A DNA stretch of 64,000 nucleotides, from assembly GCF_002939305.1 (NCBI RefSeq), contig NZ_MVDI01000001.1, positions 62,001 to 126,000 of the forward strand. The letters run 5' to 3'. Below, piece after piece: positions 53,608-63,287 of the stretch; the stretch's first letter is position 1; each line of letters opens with the position of its first letter. This stretch comes from Chroococcidiopsis sp. TS-821 (lineage in GTDB: Bacteria; Cyanobacteriota; Cyanobacteriia; Cyanobacteriales; Chroococcidiopsidaceae). A model generated the notes under the pieces. That model saw nothing but the letters and a program-made list of their open reading frames with translations, was not told where the DNA came from and made no database searches. A program made the translations under genes and the position numbers.

Positions 53608-55446
53608 ATGAAAAGTTATCCGCAGGGAATCGCACTCCCGTTGCAGCAAAGCTTGCGACAAATACTCGCAATACTTCGTTATAGCGGACGGGCTATCGAA
53701 CTTGTGTGGACGACTAGCCGCGTTCTCACGATTGTTCTTGCCGTATTTACTTTAACAGCAGGTTTACTTCCTGCCGCGATCGCATACATTGGTAAGTTGA
53801 TTGTTGATGCGGTTGTCGTCGCCTCGCAGTCAGGATTGGAAAATAATCAAGCGATCGCATTAGGGTATCTCACACTAGAAGCTGTTCTAGTCGCCTTACT
53901 CGCAGGTAGTCAACGGGGACTAAGTATCTGTCAATCGCTTTTACGCGTATTACTAGGGCAACGCGTTAATGTCTTAATTTTAGAAAAGGCTTTAACGCTC
54001 GATCTTGCTCATTTTGAAGATTCGGAATTTTACGATAAGATGACGCGGGCGCGGCGCGAAGCATCAAGTCGTCCGTTGTCGCTTGTTAGTCGCACGTTTG
54101 GTATTGTTCAAGATAGTCTGGCACTCGTTACCTACGGTGGATTGCTGCTGCAATTTTCGCTGTGGGCGTTGTTAGCACTCGTTTTAACTGCAATTCCTGC
54201 ATTTATCGCCGAAACAAAATTTGCGGGAGAAGCATTTCGCTTATTTCGCTGGCGCGCACCAGAAACGCGAGAACAGCATTATTTAGAAACATTAATTGCG
54301 CGGGAAGATTTTGCAATGGAGGTGCAGTTATATCAACTTGGACCAATGTTGCTACAACGCTACCACAATATTTTTAATCGCTTATACCGTGAAGACCGCG
54401 ATTTAACTTTACGCCGAGGCGTGTGGGGTTATGCATTGGGTTTACTCAGTAGCGCGGCGTTTTATGCAGCGTATGCTTGGATTGTTGTAGAAGCGATCGC
54501 CGGACGCATTTCGCTGGGTGATATGACGATGTATCTCGTTGTATTTCGCCAAGGACAAACAACGTTTTCGTCTGCACTCACTTCGCTAGGAGGAATGTAC
54601 GAAGATCAGTTGTATCTATCTAATCTTTATGAGTTTCTCGAACAAGATATTCCCAAGCCAGGCGGTAACGCTACTCAAGGAATCGCGCCACAAGACGGTA
54701 TTCGCTTTGAAAACGTGACGTTTACGTATCCAGGAAGCTTGCAACCTGCTGTAAAAAACTTGTCGTTGCATCTTAAGCCAGGCGAGAAACTGGCGATCGT
54801 CGGTGAAAATGGTTCGGGAAAAACGACTTTAATTAAATTACTAACGCGCCTTTACTCGCCAGATTCAGGACGAATTTTGCTTGATGGCTTAGATTTACAA
54901 CAATGGAATATCGAGGTCTTGCATCAGCGGATTGGCGTGATTTTCCAGAATTTTGTCCGCTATCAATTCACTGTTGGCGAGAATATTGGTGTCGGAGATG
55001 TTCAACACTTAGCTGAAGAACCACACTGGCATATTGCCGCAGAAAAAGGCATGGCGCAACCTTTTATCGAGCAAATGGCAGATAGATTTTACACGCAGTT
55101 AGGACGTTGGTTCAAAGGCGGTCAAGAACTTTCTGGCGGACAATGGCAAAAAATTGCACTGTCGCGGGCTTTTATGCGGACAAAAGCCGATATTCTTGTT
55201 TTGGATGAACCCACCGCAGCCATGGACGCAGAAGCTGAAGTATTAATCTTCCAACGATTTCGCACGCTTAGCAAAGATAAGATGGCGATTTTAATTTCGC
55301 ACCGCTTCTCAACAGTCCGCATGGCAGATAAAATTATTGTCCTCTCAGGTGGAGAATTAATTGAACAAGGAACGCACGAAGAATTACTTCAAGCCCAAGG
55401 ACGTTATGCCCGACTTTTCTCACTACAAGCGGCGGGATATCGGTGA
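53608..55446 (+). CDS. ABC transporter, fused permease and ATPase
   Basis: A 612-residue half-transporter: six membrane helices in the N-terminal 330 residues and an ATPase with Walker A GENGSGKTT, signature LSGGQWQKIALSR, Walker B ILVLDEPTAAMDAEAE and H-loop SHRFSTV. The layout and sequence near MCDKMT-type loops resemble lipid A/multidrug exporters (MsbA-like). Substrate unknown. It functions as a dimer. Confidence 0.92.
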   Translation: MKSYPQGIALPLQQSLRQILAILRYSGRAIELVWTTSRVLTIVLAVFTLTAGLLPAAIAYIGKLIVDAVVVASQSGLENNQAIALGYLTLEAVLVALLAGSQRGLSICQSLLRVLLGQRVNVLILEKALTLDLAHFEDSEFYDKMTRARREASSRPLSLVSRTFGIVQDSLALVTYGGLLLQFSLWALLALVLTAIPAFIAETKFAGEAFRLFRWRAPETREQHYLETLIAREDFAMEVQLYQLGPMLLQRYHNIFNRLYREDRDLTLRRGVWGYALGLLSSAAFYAAYAWIVVEAIAGRISLGDMTMYLVVFRQGQTTFSSALTSLGGMYEDQLYLSNLYEFLEQDIPKPGGNATQGIAPQDGIRFENVTFTYPGSLQPAVKNLSLHLKPGEKLAIVGENGSGKTTLIKLLTRLYSPDSGRILLDGLDLQQWNIEVLHQRIGVIFQNFVRYQFTVGENIGVGDVQHLAEEPHWHIAAEKGMAQPFIEQMADRFYTQLGRWFKGGQELSGGQWQKIALSRAFMRTKADILVLDEPTAAMDAEAEVLIFQRFRTLSKDKMAILISHRFSTVRMADKIIVLSGGELIEQGTHEELLQAQGRYARLFSLQAAGYR

Positions 55447-55527
55447 GGAAGTAGAGAAGAACAAATAATGACACATGAGGGTTGACTCAAAACTCCTACG
55501 TCTTCAACTCATAAATAACCATTAGCA

Positions 55528-55552
55528 ACTAGCCACTAGCCACTCATCCCTA
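55528..55552. repeat. Period-7 repeat (CTAGCCA type)
   Basis: ACTAGCC-ACTAGCC-ACTCATC, the same unit as at 5193, in the 200-bp gap after the ABC gene. Confidence 0.55.
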
Positions 55553-55648
55553 TCCACGAGCAAAAAAAGTAAAGTAAAGAATTTCTAAGAAGACTGACAT
55601 TTTAACAAAACTAGCGTCAAAATCAATGGCAAGTATTTTGATGTTGCC

Positions 55649-55855
55649 ATGATGGTCAATTCTGCGCAAAACTCGGATCAATCAGCGGAAGTACTGCTAA
55701 CAGAGGCGGAACAAAATCTTATTGAGCAAATGCAATCGGAGTTGATATCGTTGACGCGCGTTACTTCTGATGAAACGATGGATTGGCAGCAATTTCCGTT
55801 TGGGACGAACTGGAGTAGTACTTGGGAAGGAGAAATCTACCGTAACCTTTGGTAG
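55649..55855 (+). CDS. Short acidic hypothetical protein
   Basis: A 68-residue protein, acidic (many Glu/Gln), with a C-terminal WSSTWEGEIYRNLW aromatic motif. The frame is open with a cyanobacterial codon pattern but the ribosome site is weak. Unrecognised. Confidence 0.55.
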   Translation: MMVNSAQNSDQSAEVLLTEAEQNLIEQMQSELISLTRVTSDETMDWQQFPFGTNWSSTWEGEIYRNLW

Positions 55856-55911
55856 CACTTTATAAGCATTACAATAGATATTAAGATAAGGGCATAAGAA
55901 TGAGGCTAGAA

Positions 55912-56092
55912 GGCAGAAGGTAGAAAGAACTTACACGTGAAAATTTGGGATGACAGCAAGAACGTCTTGTATCTTTAGCTTGTGTGTCTTAATCCAAAAT
56001 TTCTACTTAAGTGGGCTTCATAACCACAAAGCGTATTGCTTAAAATAAAACTTCTGCCTCCTGCCTTCTGCCTTCTCCCTTCTGCCTTTCTT
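55912..56092. repeat. Period-7 CTTCTGC / GCAGAAG repeats in opposite orientation
   Basis: GAAGGCAGAAGGTAG (about 55913-55928) and a run CTTCTGC-CTCCTGC-CTTCTGC-CTTCTCC-CTTCTGC (56051-56085) face each other, so a 130-bp hairpin could form. Lies between the hypothetical gene and tlyA. Confidence 0.6.
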
Positions 56093-56109
56093 TTGTATGT
56101 AATCTCGTC

Positions 56110-56925
56110 TTGGCTAAACAACGACTCGACACGCTACTTGTAGATTTAGAACTTTGCACTTCTAGACAACAAGCCCAACGCTTAATTCGCGCTGGTGAAG
56201 TTTTTGTCAATCAACAAGTCATTGATAAGCCTGGTACCGAGGTTGAGACAACAGCAGTAGTTCATATTAAAGCGCGATCGCCTTACGTTTCACGCGGCGG
56301 CGAAAAGTTAGCGAAAGCCTTAACTGAATTTGACATTTCAGTCACTGGGCGCGTTTGCATCGATGGCGGAATATCGACTGGTGGTTTTACCGATTGTCTC
56401 TTACAAGCTGGGGCAAAACGCGTTTACGGAATCGACGTTGGCTACGGACAAGTTGACTGGGGTTTACGCAACGATCCGCGTGTTGTTCTGAAAGAACGCA
56501 CCAATTTACGCTATTTGCAACCAGAGCAACTATATCAAGAAGGTGACACTAAGGCTGATTTTGCGGTAGTTGATGTATCTTTTATTTCTTTGACCAAAAT
56601 TTTACCTGCTTTATGGGACTTATTACAGCCTCCACGCGAAGCAGTTTTACTCGTCAAACCGCAATTTGAAGCAGGGCGATCGCGCGTTGGGAAAAAAGGC
56701 GTGGTACGCGACCCAGAAGCGCAAGCTGAGGCGATATTTCAAGTATTACAAGCCGCACAACAATTGAGTTGGCAATATCGTGGCTTGACTGTTTCGCCGT
56801 TGCTAGGTCCTGCTGGTAATGTTGAATACTTATTATGGTTAGGAATGAGTAGTCCCGTACCAACCCCTGATTTTCCTCAAATTATTCAGTTTACCCAAAC
56901 AGTCCGCGCACATGCCACGAAGTAA
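56110..56925 (+). CDS. TlyA-family rRNA (cytidine-2'-O)-methyltransferase
   Basis: A 271-residue protein: S4 RNA-binding domain (about 1-65, RLDTLLVDLELCTSRQQAQRLI) plus an FtsJ-type methyltransferase (SAM motif VCIDGGISTGGFTDCLL, with DVSFISLTKI). Homologues methylate rRNA or act as hemolysins. The start codon is TTG at 56110; no ATG or GTG is in frame nearby. Confidence 0.9.
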   Translation: MAKQRLDTLLVDLELCTSRQQAQRLIRAGEVFVNQQVIDKPGTEVETTAVVHIKARSPYVSRGGEKLAKALTEFDISVTGRVCIDGGISTGGFTDCLLQAGAKRVYGIDVGYGQVDWGLRNDPRVVLKERTNLRYLQPEQLYQEGDTKADFAVVDVSFISLTKILPALWDLLQPPREAVLLVKPQFEAGRSRVGKKGVVRDPEAQAEAIFQVLQAAQQLSWQYRGLTVSPLLGPAGNVEYLLWLGMSSPVPTPDFPQIIQFTQTVRAHATK

Positions 56926-57269
56926 ATCTACTTTTTATCGCACAAATACCAATTTATTTCTAAATTTTATACACAAATCAAAAAAGTGTCGTTGCCCATC
57001 TACTTACTACGATTAATATCCTCGTAAAACTTGAAGATTCAAACAAAATTTTCAGTAAATTTTAATCTTCTGGTAATACTTGAATGTCCGTAAGATGCAG
57101 GAAATGACAGTAATACTTTTGGCGCAGCTATAATCCTCGCTTATTATAATGTTTAGTCATTAAAAGCAGGTATAAATTTCCTGATAATTAAATTATAAAT
57201 TAAGTATTTTTATTCAACAAAAATTATTCAAAGTAAGTTATTAATTTAAAGAGCGGTAGAACACAAGCA
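56926..57269. other. AT-rich gap before gloB
   Basis: About 340 bp, very AT-rich (57040-57260). No gene or repeat seen. Confidence 0.45.
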
Positions 57270-58047
57270 ATGGAAGTCATCAGAATTTCGGCACTTTATG
57301 ATAATTACATTTTTTTACTGCATGAACCCATGCAAAATATAGCTGCGGTTGTCGACCCAGCGGAGGCAGAACCAGTACTAGAACAGCTAGAGCAACTAGG
57401 TGCAGAATTAATTGCAATTTTTAATACGCATCATCACAACGATCACGTAGGTGGTAATCGTAAGTTAATTCAGCGTTTTGCAAGTGTCACAGTGTATGGT
57501 GGTGAGAAAGATCGCGGCAGAATACCAGGCAGGACAGCAAGTTTTCTTGAAAGAAGGCGATCGCGTTAACTTTGGCGATCGCAGTGCTGAAGTTATTTTT
57601 GTCCCAGGACACACTCGCGCACACATTGCTTACTACTTCCCGCCAGAAGCACCAGACATAAACGGAGATTTATTCTGTGGCGATACATTATTTGCTGGAG
57701 GTTGTGGTCGCTTATTTGAAGGAACTCCCGCACAAATGCTCGATTCTTTGACAAAATTAAGAGCTTTACCAGACAATACGCGCGTATGGTGCGCCCACGA
57801 ATATACTTTAAAGAACTTGCAATTTGCACTCACAGTAGACGGTGGAAATCCCGAATTACAAGCTCGTTATGAAATAGTCAAAGCAGCACGCAATCGATCT
57901 GAAGCTACAATCCCCTCGATGTTGAACGTCGAAAAGCGGACGAATCCTTTTTTGCGTTGTCATCAACCTGAGTTACAGTCCGCAGTACACAGCAACGATG
58001 CATTGCAAACTTTTACACGCTTGCGCGGTATGAAAGATCAGTTCTGA
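57270..58047 (+). pseudogene. gloB: Hydroxyacylglutathione hydrolase (glyoxalase II), frameshifted
   Basis: Frame 1 (57270-57569) gives MEVIRISALYDNYIFLL and the metal motif THHHNDHVGGN; the rest (from about 57531 to 58047) continues in another frame with [34 protein letters not shown] and [11 protein letters not shown]. The break lies at a tandem CAGG-CAGG (57526-57533). Removing one CAGG restores a single 257-residue frame reading ...RIPG-QQVFL, the family's usual length and sequence. The product hydrolyses S-lactoylglutathione. Either a real 4-bp duplication mutation or a base-call error. No second copy in this window. Confidence 0.88.
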
Positions 58048-58239
58048 TTGATGACGCCTACCGTTTTAGTAACAAACATTGTGCGCGAATACGAGCTATT
58101 GCTGTAGACGAACCTAACGCAGTATGATGAACGGTTGCGATCGCTTGCTACATTTCGTTACGATTAGAGATTGCGACCAAATTTCAAATTTAAACCTTGG
58201 CAACGATACCAACATCATTGAACTACTACAGGAAAGACC

Positions 58240-58698
58240 ATGGCAAAACGCGTGCAATTAGTTCTCAATCAAGATGTCAGCAAGCTAGGAAAATCTGGAG
58301 ACTTAGTTGAAGTTGCACCAGGTTACGCTCGCAATTATTTGCTTCCCCAAAATCTCGCAGTGCATGCAACTCCAGGTATTCTCAAACAAGTCGAACGCCG
58401 ACGCGAAAAAGAACGCCAGCGTCAAGAAGAACTACGCCAACAAGCTTTAACCCAAAAAGCAGCATTAGATAAAGTAGGGCAATTCACAATTGCGAAACAA
58501 GTCGGTGAAAAAGACGCAATTTTTGGTACTGTAACTGCTCCCGAAGTCGCAGCTTTAGTTCAACAAGCAATCGGTCAAGAGGTAGATCGGCGCGGGATTA
58601 CCTTACCCGACATCAAAAAAACAGGGACTTACACCGCTGAAATCAAGCTTCATCCGGAAGTAACCGCAGAAATTCAAATTCAAGTTGTACCAGAGTAA
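58240..58698 (+). CDS. rplI: 50S ribosomal protein L9
   Basis: A 152-residue L9: N-terminal domain with [36 protein letters not shown] (read in parts), a charged central helix ([12 protein letters not shown]) and a C-terminal rRNA-binding domain. Binds 23S rRNA. Start ATG 58240 with a GGAAAG site. Downstream gap to dnaB carries a heptamer repeat and dispersed element. Confidence 0.97.
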   Translation: MAKRVQLVLNQDVSKLGKSGDLVEVAPGYARNYLLPQNLAVHATPGILKQVERRREKERQRQEELRQQALTQKAALDKVGQFTIAKQVGEKDAIFGTVTAPEVAALVQQAIGQEVDRRGITLPDIKKTGTYTAEIKLHPEVTAEIQIQVVPE

Positions 58699-58701
58699 GA
58701 A

Positions 58702-58722
58702 AGAGGTCAGGGGTCAGGGTGG
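58702..58722. repeat. Period-7 repeat (GGTCAGG type)
   Basis: AGGTCAGGGGTCAGGGTGG directly after rplI; a related copy (CCCTAACCCCCGACCTCTGACC) lies at 58975-59000, the two facing each other across the gap before dnaB. Confidence 0.6.
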
Positions 58723-58824
58723 TGTTTGCGCCTGTAAATGAGAAAGACACGCAATTTTTCTTTTGCACTTGAAGTGTCTCTGCTTGCTACCTGACTAAAT
58801 CAACTGCAACTTAAAACGGGATTA

Positions 58825-58869
58825 GCCCACGCAGGTGGGCTTAGTTTATCAAGCAGCGACTTCAGTCGC
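58825..58869 (+). repeat. Dispersed two-hairpin repeat, copy 2
   Basis: GCCCAC-GCAG-GTGGGC (58825-58840), spacer TTAGTTTATCAA, AGCA, and GCGACT-TC-AGTCGC (58856-58869). Same order and loop as the copy at 29641-29705. It lies in the 305-bp gap 58699-59003, which has no gene. Confidence 0.65.
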
Positions 58870-59003
58870 CAGGCTTCTTCATAAACGTCGTATGTTGTGT
58901 AACCCTACCCAAGACAATCAAGGCTAACGGAAAAAGTGATAATAAATGTAGGATTTAATTCTTCTAGTCGTAACCCTAACCCCCGACCTCTGACCTCTGC
59001 GCC

Positions 59004-60359
59004 ATGACTCAACAACTGAGTTTTCAAGATAATATTGGCAGCTTACCTCCACAGAATATTGATGCCGAAGAAGCAATTTTGGGAGGAATTTTACTCGACC
59101 CTGAAGCAATTAGCCGTGTTAGCGATCGCCTTGTCAAAGAAGCCTTTTACATTAGCGCCCACAGGGAAATCTACGAAGCCGCCCTCAAACTTCATAATCA
59201 GGGAAAGCCAACGGATCTACTCAATGTATCTGCATGGCTAGCCGATCGCGATCTCCTAACTCGTATTGGCGGGAGAAGCAAACTTACTCAACTTGTAGAC
59301 CGCACTGTCTCAGCCGTCAATATTGATGTCCTAGCAATGCTAGTCATGGATAAATACCTGCGGCGCAAGTTGATCGAATCGGGCAATGAAATCGTTCAAT
59401 TAGGTTATCAAACCGATGTTGAGTTAGCAACAGTTTTAGACCGCGCGGAGCAAAAAGTTTTCAGTATTACGCAAGAACGCCCGCAAAAAGGTCTTGTCTC
59501 GATTTCAGATACGCTGATTGATACTTTTCAAGAACTTGAAAGCCGCGACCAAGGACAAACGCTACCAGGACTATTGTGCGATTTTTACGACCTCGACGCG
59601 CTTACAGGTGGTTTCCAACGTTCTGATTTAATCATCCTTGCAGGACGCCCAGCAATGGGGAAAACGGCACTCGCACTTAACATTGCCAAGAATATCGCAG
59701 CACGCTACGCGCAATCTGTCGCCGTTTTTAGCTTGGAAATGTCTAAAGAACAATTAGTGCAGCGACTCTTAGCCAGCGAAGCCGGAATCGAAAGTCATCG
59801 GATGCGCGCGGGGCGAATTAGCCAAAACGAGTGGGAACAATTAAGCCGTGCGTTTGGCAATTTATCCGAATTACCAATTTATATCGACGATACCGCAAAT
59901 ATGACGGTGATGGAAATGCGATCGCAAGCCCGACGGTTGCAAGCCGAAAAAGGCACCGATTTAGCGCTGATTTTGATCGACTACTTACAACTGATGGAAG
60001 GTAGTAGCAGCGACAACCGCGTTCAAGAATTATCGCGAATTACGCGATCGCTCAAAGGTATGGCACGAGAACTCAAAGTTCCTGTAATTGCGCTATCGCA
60101 GTTGAGTCGCCAAGTAGAAGCACGTACGAATAAACGCCCCTTACTCTCCGACTTGCGCGAATCTGGCTCGTTAGAACAAGACGCCGACCTTGTTTTAATG
60201 ATTTATCGCGATGATTACTACAACAGCGATACTCCCGATCGCGGAATTGCTGAAGTCATTGCCGCAAAGCACCGTAATGGTCCTACGGGTACGGTAAAAC
60301 TATTATTTGACCCGCAGTATACGAAATTCAAGAATTTAGCCAAGCCGCCTAGTTATTAG
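59004..60359 (+). CDS. dnaB: Replicative DNA helicase DnaB
   Basis: A 451-residue hexameric helicase that unwinds the replication fork. N-terminal domain (PPQNIDAEEAILGGILLD) and RecA-like core with Walker A GRPAMGKTAL, Walker B LILIDYLQLM, and SLEMSKEQLVQRLL. No intein, unlike some cyanobacterial DnaB. Follows rplI, the usual rplI-dnaB pairing. Confidence 0.96.
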   Translation: MTQQLSFQDNIGSLPPQNIDAEEAILGGILLDPEAISRVSDRLVKEAFYISAHREIYEAALKLHNQGKPTDLLNVSAWLADRDLLTRIGGRSKLTQLVDRTVSAVNIDVLAMLVMDKYLRRKLIESGNEIVQLGYQTDVELATVLDRAEQKVFSITQERPQKGLVSISDTLIDTFQELESRDQGQTLPGLLCDFYDLDALTGGFQRSDLIILAGRPAMGKTALALNIAKNIAARYAQSVAVFSLEMSKEQLVQRLLASEAGIESHRMRAGRISQNEWEQLSRAFGNLSELPIYIDDTANMTVMEMRSQARRLQAEKGTDLALILIDYLQLMEGSSSDNRVQELSRITRSLKGMARELKVPVIALSQLSRQVEARTNKRPLLSDLRESGSLEQDADLVLMIYRDDYYNSDTPDRGIAEVIAAKHRNGPTGTVKLLFDPQYTKFKNLAKPPSY

Positions 60360-60499
60360 CACTTATACCGTTTCGCTTTAAAGTTTCTACAAACAGACCG
60401 CAGAGGAGCCTGCGCCGTGCGGGGGTTTCCCCCGTTGAGGCGACTGGCGTGGGCAGAAGAGAGAATAATTGTAGTTCTTATTCAGAGAAATGGTATTTC

Positions 60500-61906
60500 T
60501 TACAAAGAATTTAGAAATCGCACTAAAGCATCGCGATCGCTTTGTGGCATCTTTTTGAAGTTTTCTCTTGCTTGGGCAGCTTCTCCACCGTGCCATAAAA
60601 TAGCTTCTGCAAGTGTTCGCGCCCGACCGTCGTGTAAATAGCCAGAGTAAGGTAATACAGTTTGAGTCAACCCCAAACCCCACAAAGGTGGTGTTCGCCA
60701 TTCTGTTCCGGTTGCCATAAAGTCGGGTCTACGATCGGCTAATTCTGGTCCCATGTCGTGTAGTAATAAATCGCTGTAAGGATGAATTGTTTGATGTGCT
60801 AAAGCCGGAATTGCGTGGTTGGCGGTGCGTAACTCTGCTACATGACACGCAGCACAATTTGCTTGCTGAAATAACTTTTCACCCCGTTTGACTGTGGGGT
60901 CTTCGACCATTGTCCGCGCTGGAACAGCTAGCGTTTGCGTATAAAAGGTTGCTGTTTTTAGCGTGCGATCGTCAATATCACCCGATCCATCTTTTTCTGG
61001 AAACAAAGGATTAGTCACGCCCATATCATTGACATAGGCAGAAGCCGCTTGTTGGAGAAGGTTAGGAATATTTGCTTTGTGTCCAAAACGTCCTAAGACA
61101 ACTTTTTGCGCCGTTGTATCCCATACCATGTTCGGACGACCAGAAATTCCATCTTTGTTGCTATCTTCTGGATCGGCTAAAGCCAAGATAGTTTCGTCCG
61201 CGATCGCTTCGAGTAAACCGCGACCAAATACAGGTGTCGGAATTCGCAGTGAGGTTAACACTTCTGGAGGTAAAGGATTTCCATTTGCCAGCGTAATTTG
61301 CGCAACAGGCGATCGCAATTCGTAAGTTGTTCCATCTGCGTACTGACCAGAAGACATTTGCCATGAAATTTCTACCTCCGCCTCAGGTTGATGACCGTAA
61401 ATTGCTTGATCTTGAATTTGCGTACCAATTCCTGGTACAGGCGGTGCATTTCCTAACGTAACTGATGCTTCAGGATGCGACTCGAAGATCGTCTCTTGTT
61501 CCTCGTGAGGTGTAGAGTGTCCGAATGGTAAACTGACGCGTACGAGCATTTGTCCTTTAACAGGCATTCCGCGTCCATCACGAATGTGACAACCTGCACA
61601 AGAAGCATTATTAAATAACGGTCCTAATCCAGCGTTAACGGGGGCTGGCGGCGTGACAAAAACGGCTTCAAATGCGCGATCGCCTTCTAGATGATCTTGC
61701 AACTCTGTCGCGCTTAAATTAGGTGCAGGCTGTTCAAAACCACGCGAAGTCCGGTTAATAACTGTTGTAGCACCTCCTGCCATTGGCGGCGGTAAAGACC
61801 AATCTTGACCCCAGAAAATCGATAAAGCAATTCCTGCGGCGATCGCTACAGCAAAAATCGCGAGAAATTTGCGTTGTTTTCTGTGAATATGCAGTGAAAA
61901 GTTCAT
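60500..61906 (-). CDS. Di-heme oxidoreductase (DUF1111 thiol-oxidoreductase family)
   Basis: A 468-residue exported protein: N-terminal anchor/signal (about 12-30), two heme sites CAGCH (about residue 104) and CAACH (about 352), and the C-terminal YSGYLHDGRARTLAEAILWHGGEA. This family pairs with imelysin in iron uptake operons, as here (16 bp from the imelysin gene). The electron-transfer role is inferred, possibly oxidising iron(II) or accepting electrons in iron handling. Confidence 0.85.
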   Translation of the reverse strand: MNFSLHIHRKQRKFLAIFAVAIAAGIALSIFWGQDWSLPPPMAGGATTVINRTSRGFEQPAPNLSATELQDHLEGDRAFEAVFVTPPAPVNAGLGPLFNNASCAGCHIRDGRGMPVKGQMLVRVSLPFGHSTPHEEQETIFESHPEASVTLGNAPPVPGIGTQIQDQAIYGHQPEAEVEISWQMSSGQYADGTTYELRSPVAQITLANGNPLPPEVLTSLRIPTPVFGRGLLEAIADETILALADPEDSNKDGISGRPNMVWDTTAQKVVLGRFGHKANIPNLLQQAASAYVNDMGVTNPLFPEKDGSGDIDDRTLKTATFYTQTLAVPARTMVEDPTVKRGEKLFQQANCAACHVAELRTANHAIPALAHQTIHPYSDLLLHDMGPELADRRPDFMATGTEWRTPPLWGLGLTQTVLPYSGYLHDGRARTLAEAILWHGGEAAQARENFKKMPQSDRDALVRFLNSL

Positions 61907-61921
61907 ACTTACTGTTACCGC

Positions 61922-63040
61922 TTAGTTCTGTACTAATGGCAAAACTTCTTGTCTTAGCGTTTGTTGGAGACTATCAATCGTCGTTTGTGCGGTTTGAATT
62001 TGCGGTACTGCTTGTGGATTAGCAATTGCTGTTTCTAGAGGTGCAGGAATGCTTTCTAATGCGGTCATCGATCGCTGAAATTGACTTTTAATTCTGGCGT
62101 CTAAGTCCGGATTTACTTGAGCAACAGCGGTACTTATTCCTTTGCCATTGGTGTTCATCGCTGGAAAACGACCGAGATAGACGTTTTCTGCACCTTTGAC
62201 GTTACTTTTTAGGTCTTCAAGGGTATGAAAGCTAAATCGACTTTCGAGTAATTTAGTATCCTGTTGCGCTAAAGGTTCGCCAATTTTCTCATTCGCAACT
62301 TCATCTAAGCTGTCAATCATTCCTTGCACAATTTCTGCTGCGCCAGAGGATAGGGTAGGATAGCTGCTATTGTTACTCGCCCCTGCGCTTGCGAGAACTT
62401 CTCGATAAGCAGGCTGTCCTGCAACTCCTTTCGTCCAACTAGCAACTAATTCATTGGCTACGCGGCTGAAGTCTTTACCTAAGGCTTGTAAGTATTCTAG
62501 TTCTCGTTGGTTGAAGTCGCTGACTTGTTTGTTGTTGTCTGTACCAAATAGCAAAAACTCTATGGCGTGAAATCCTTTTTCTGTATCTTGACGCTTTTGA
62601 ATTGTTTCTACAGTTAATGGATCGTTACTTTGCAAAACCGCTGTTAAGTCGGTTTCATTAACGGGCCACGAATCTATAGCTGCATCGTATCCTAGTGAGT
62701 CAGCAGGTCCAAAGGTAAAGCTTTCACTCTGCTCCCAGGGCGATCGCGCATCGCGCCAAGCATTTTGTGCAGCTGCTAGTGTTTCTTCGTTGGGATTTTG
62801 CACAAAAGTCTCGATTGCTGTTGCGAGTTGTGCGGCTTTTTGCGCAAATACTTGATAAGTCGGAATGACAACTCGATCTGCGAAGTCACTGACAACTTGG
62901 CGATCGCTATGAGCATTGCTAGTCGCCGGAGAAGTTGTGTTTGCTGTTGTCGCAGTTTGCTGGTTACAAGCGCTTGTACCTAATAGTATCCCAGCACAGA
63001 CCACTACCCACATTTTTTGCTGCCAATTCTGAAAACGCAT
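61922..63040 (-). CDS. Imelysin-family iron-uptake protein
   Basis: A 372-residue periplasmic protein: signal sequence with a possible lipobox (GTSAC at about residue 25), then an imelysin domain with the GxHxxE motif GFHAIEFLLFGTD (about 180-192). EfeO-type and imelysin proteins bind iron for the FTR1/EfeU permease. Located directly upstream of the di-heme gene in one operon and divergent from the ferritin and FTR1 genes. Confidence 0.9.
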   Translation of the reverse strand: MRFQNWQQKMWVVVCAGILLGTSACNQQTATTANTTSPATSNAHSDRQVVSDFADRVVIPTYQVFAQKAAQLATAIETFVQNPNEETLAAAQNAWRDARSPWEQSESFTFGPADSLGYDAAIDSWPVNETDLTAVLQSNDPLTVETIQKRQDTEKGFHAIEFLLFGTDNNKQVSDFNQRELEYLQALGKDFSRVANELVASWTKGVAGQPAYREVLASAGASNNSSYPTLSSGAAEIVQGMIDSLDEVANEKIGEPLAQQDTKLLESRFSFHTLEDLKSNVKGAENVYLGRFPAMNTNGKGISTAVAQVNPDLDARIKSQFQRSMTALESIPAPLETAIANPQAVPQIQTAQTTIDSLQQTLRQEVLPLVQN

Positions 63041-63287
63041 TGCTCACCTACTTATTGCAACTAAAACTCAACTGCCATTATTATTGATCGACTTACTTGC
63101 TTTTCGTTTTAAGTAAATCTTGAAATTTTTTAGGATAGAATGAGAAAGTTTTGCAAGTTAAACAAGCGGCGACAACTGAGCTACTGTAGAAAAGTAAGTT
63201 TCAGCAACAGAGCTTAGTGATTCATACTAGTTCGCAATTAACTGTTGCTAAATATTTATTTTTATCATTAGGACATTTAATACATCA

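Noticed and set aside
63041-63287. Possible Fur box between imelysin and ferritin genes
   Set aside because: AT-rich with ATCATT fragments but no convincing 19-bp palindrome.
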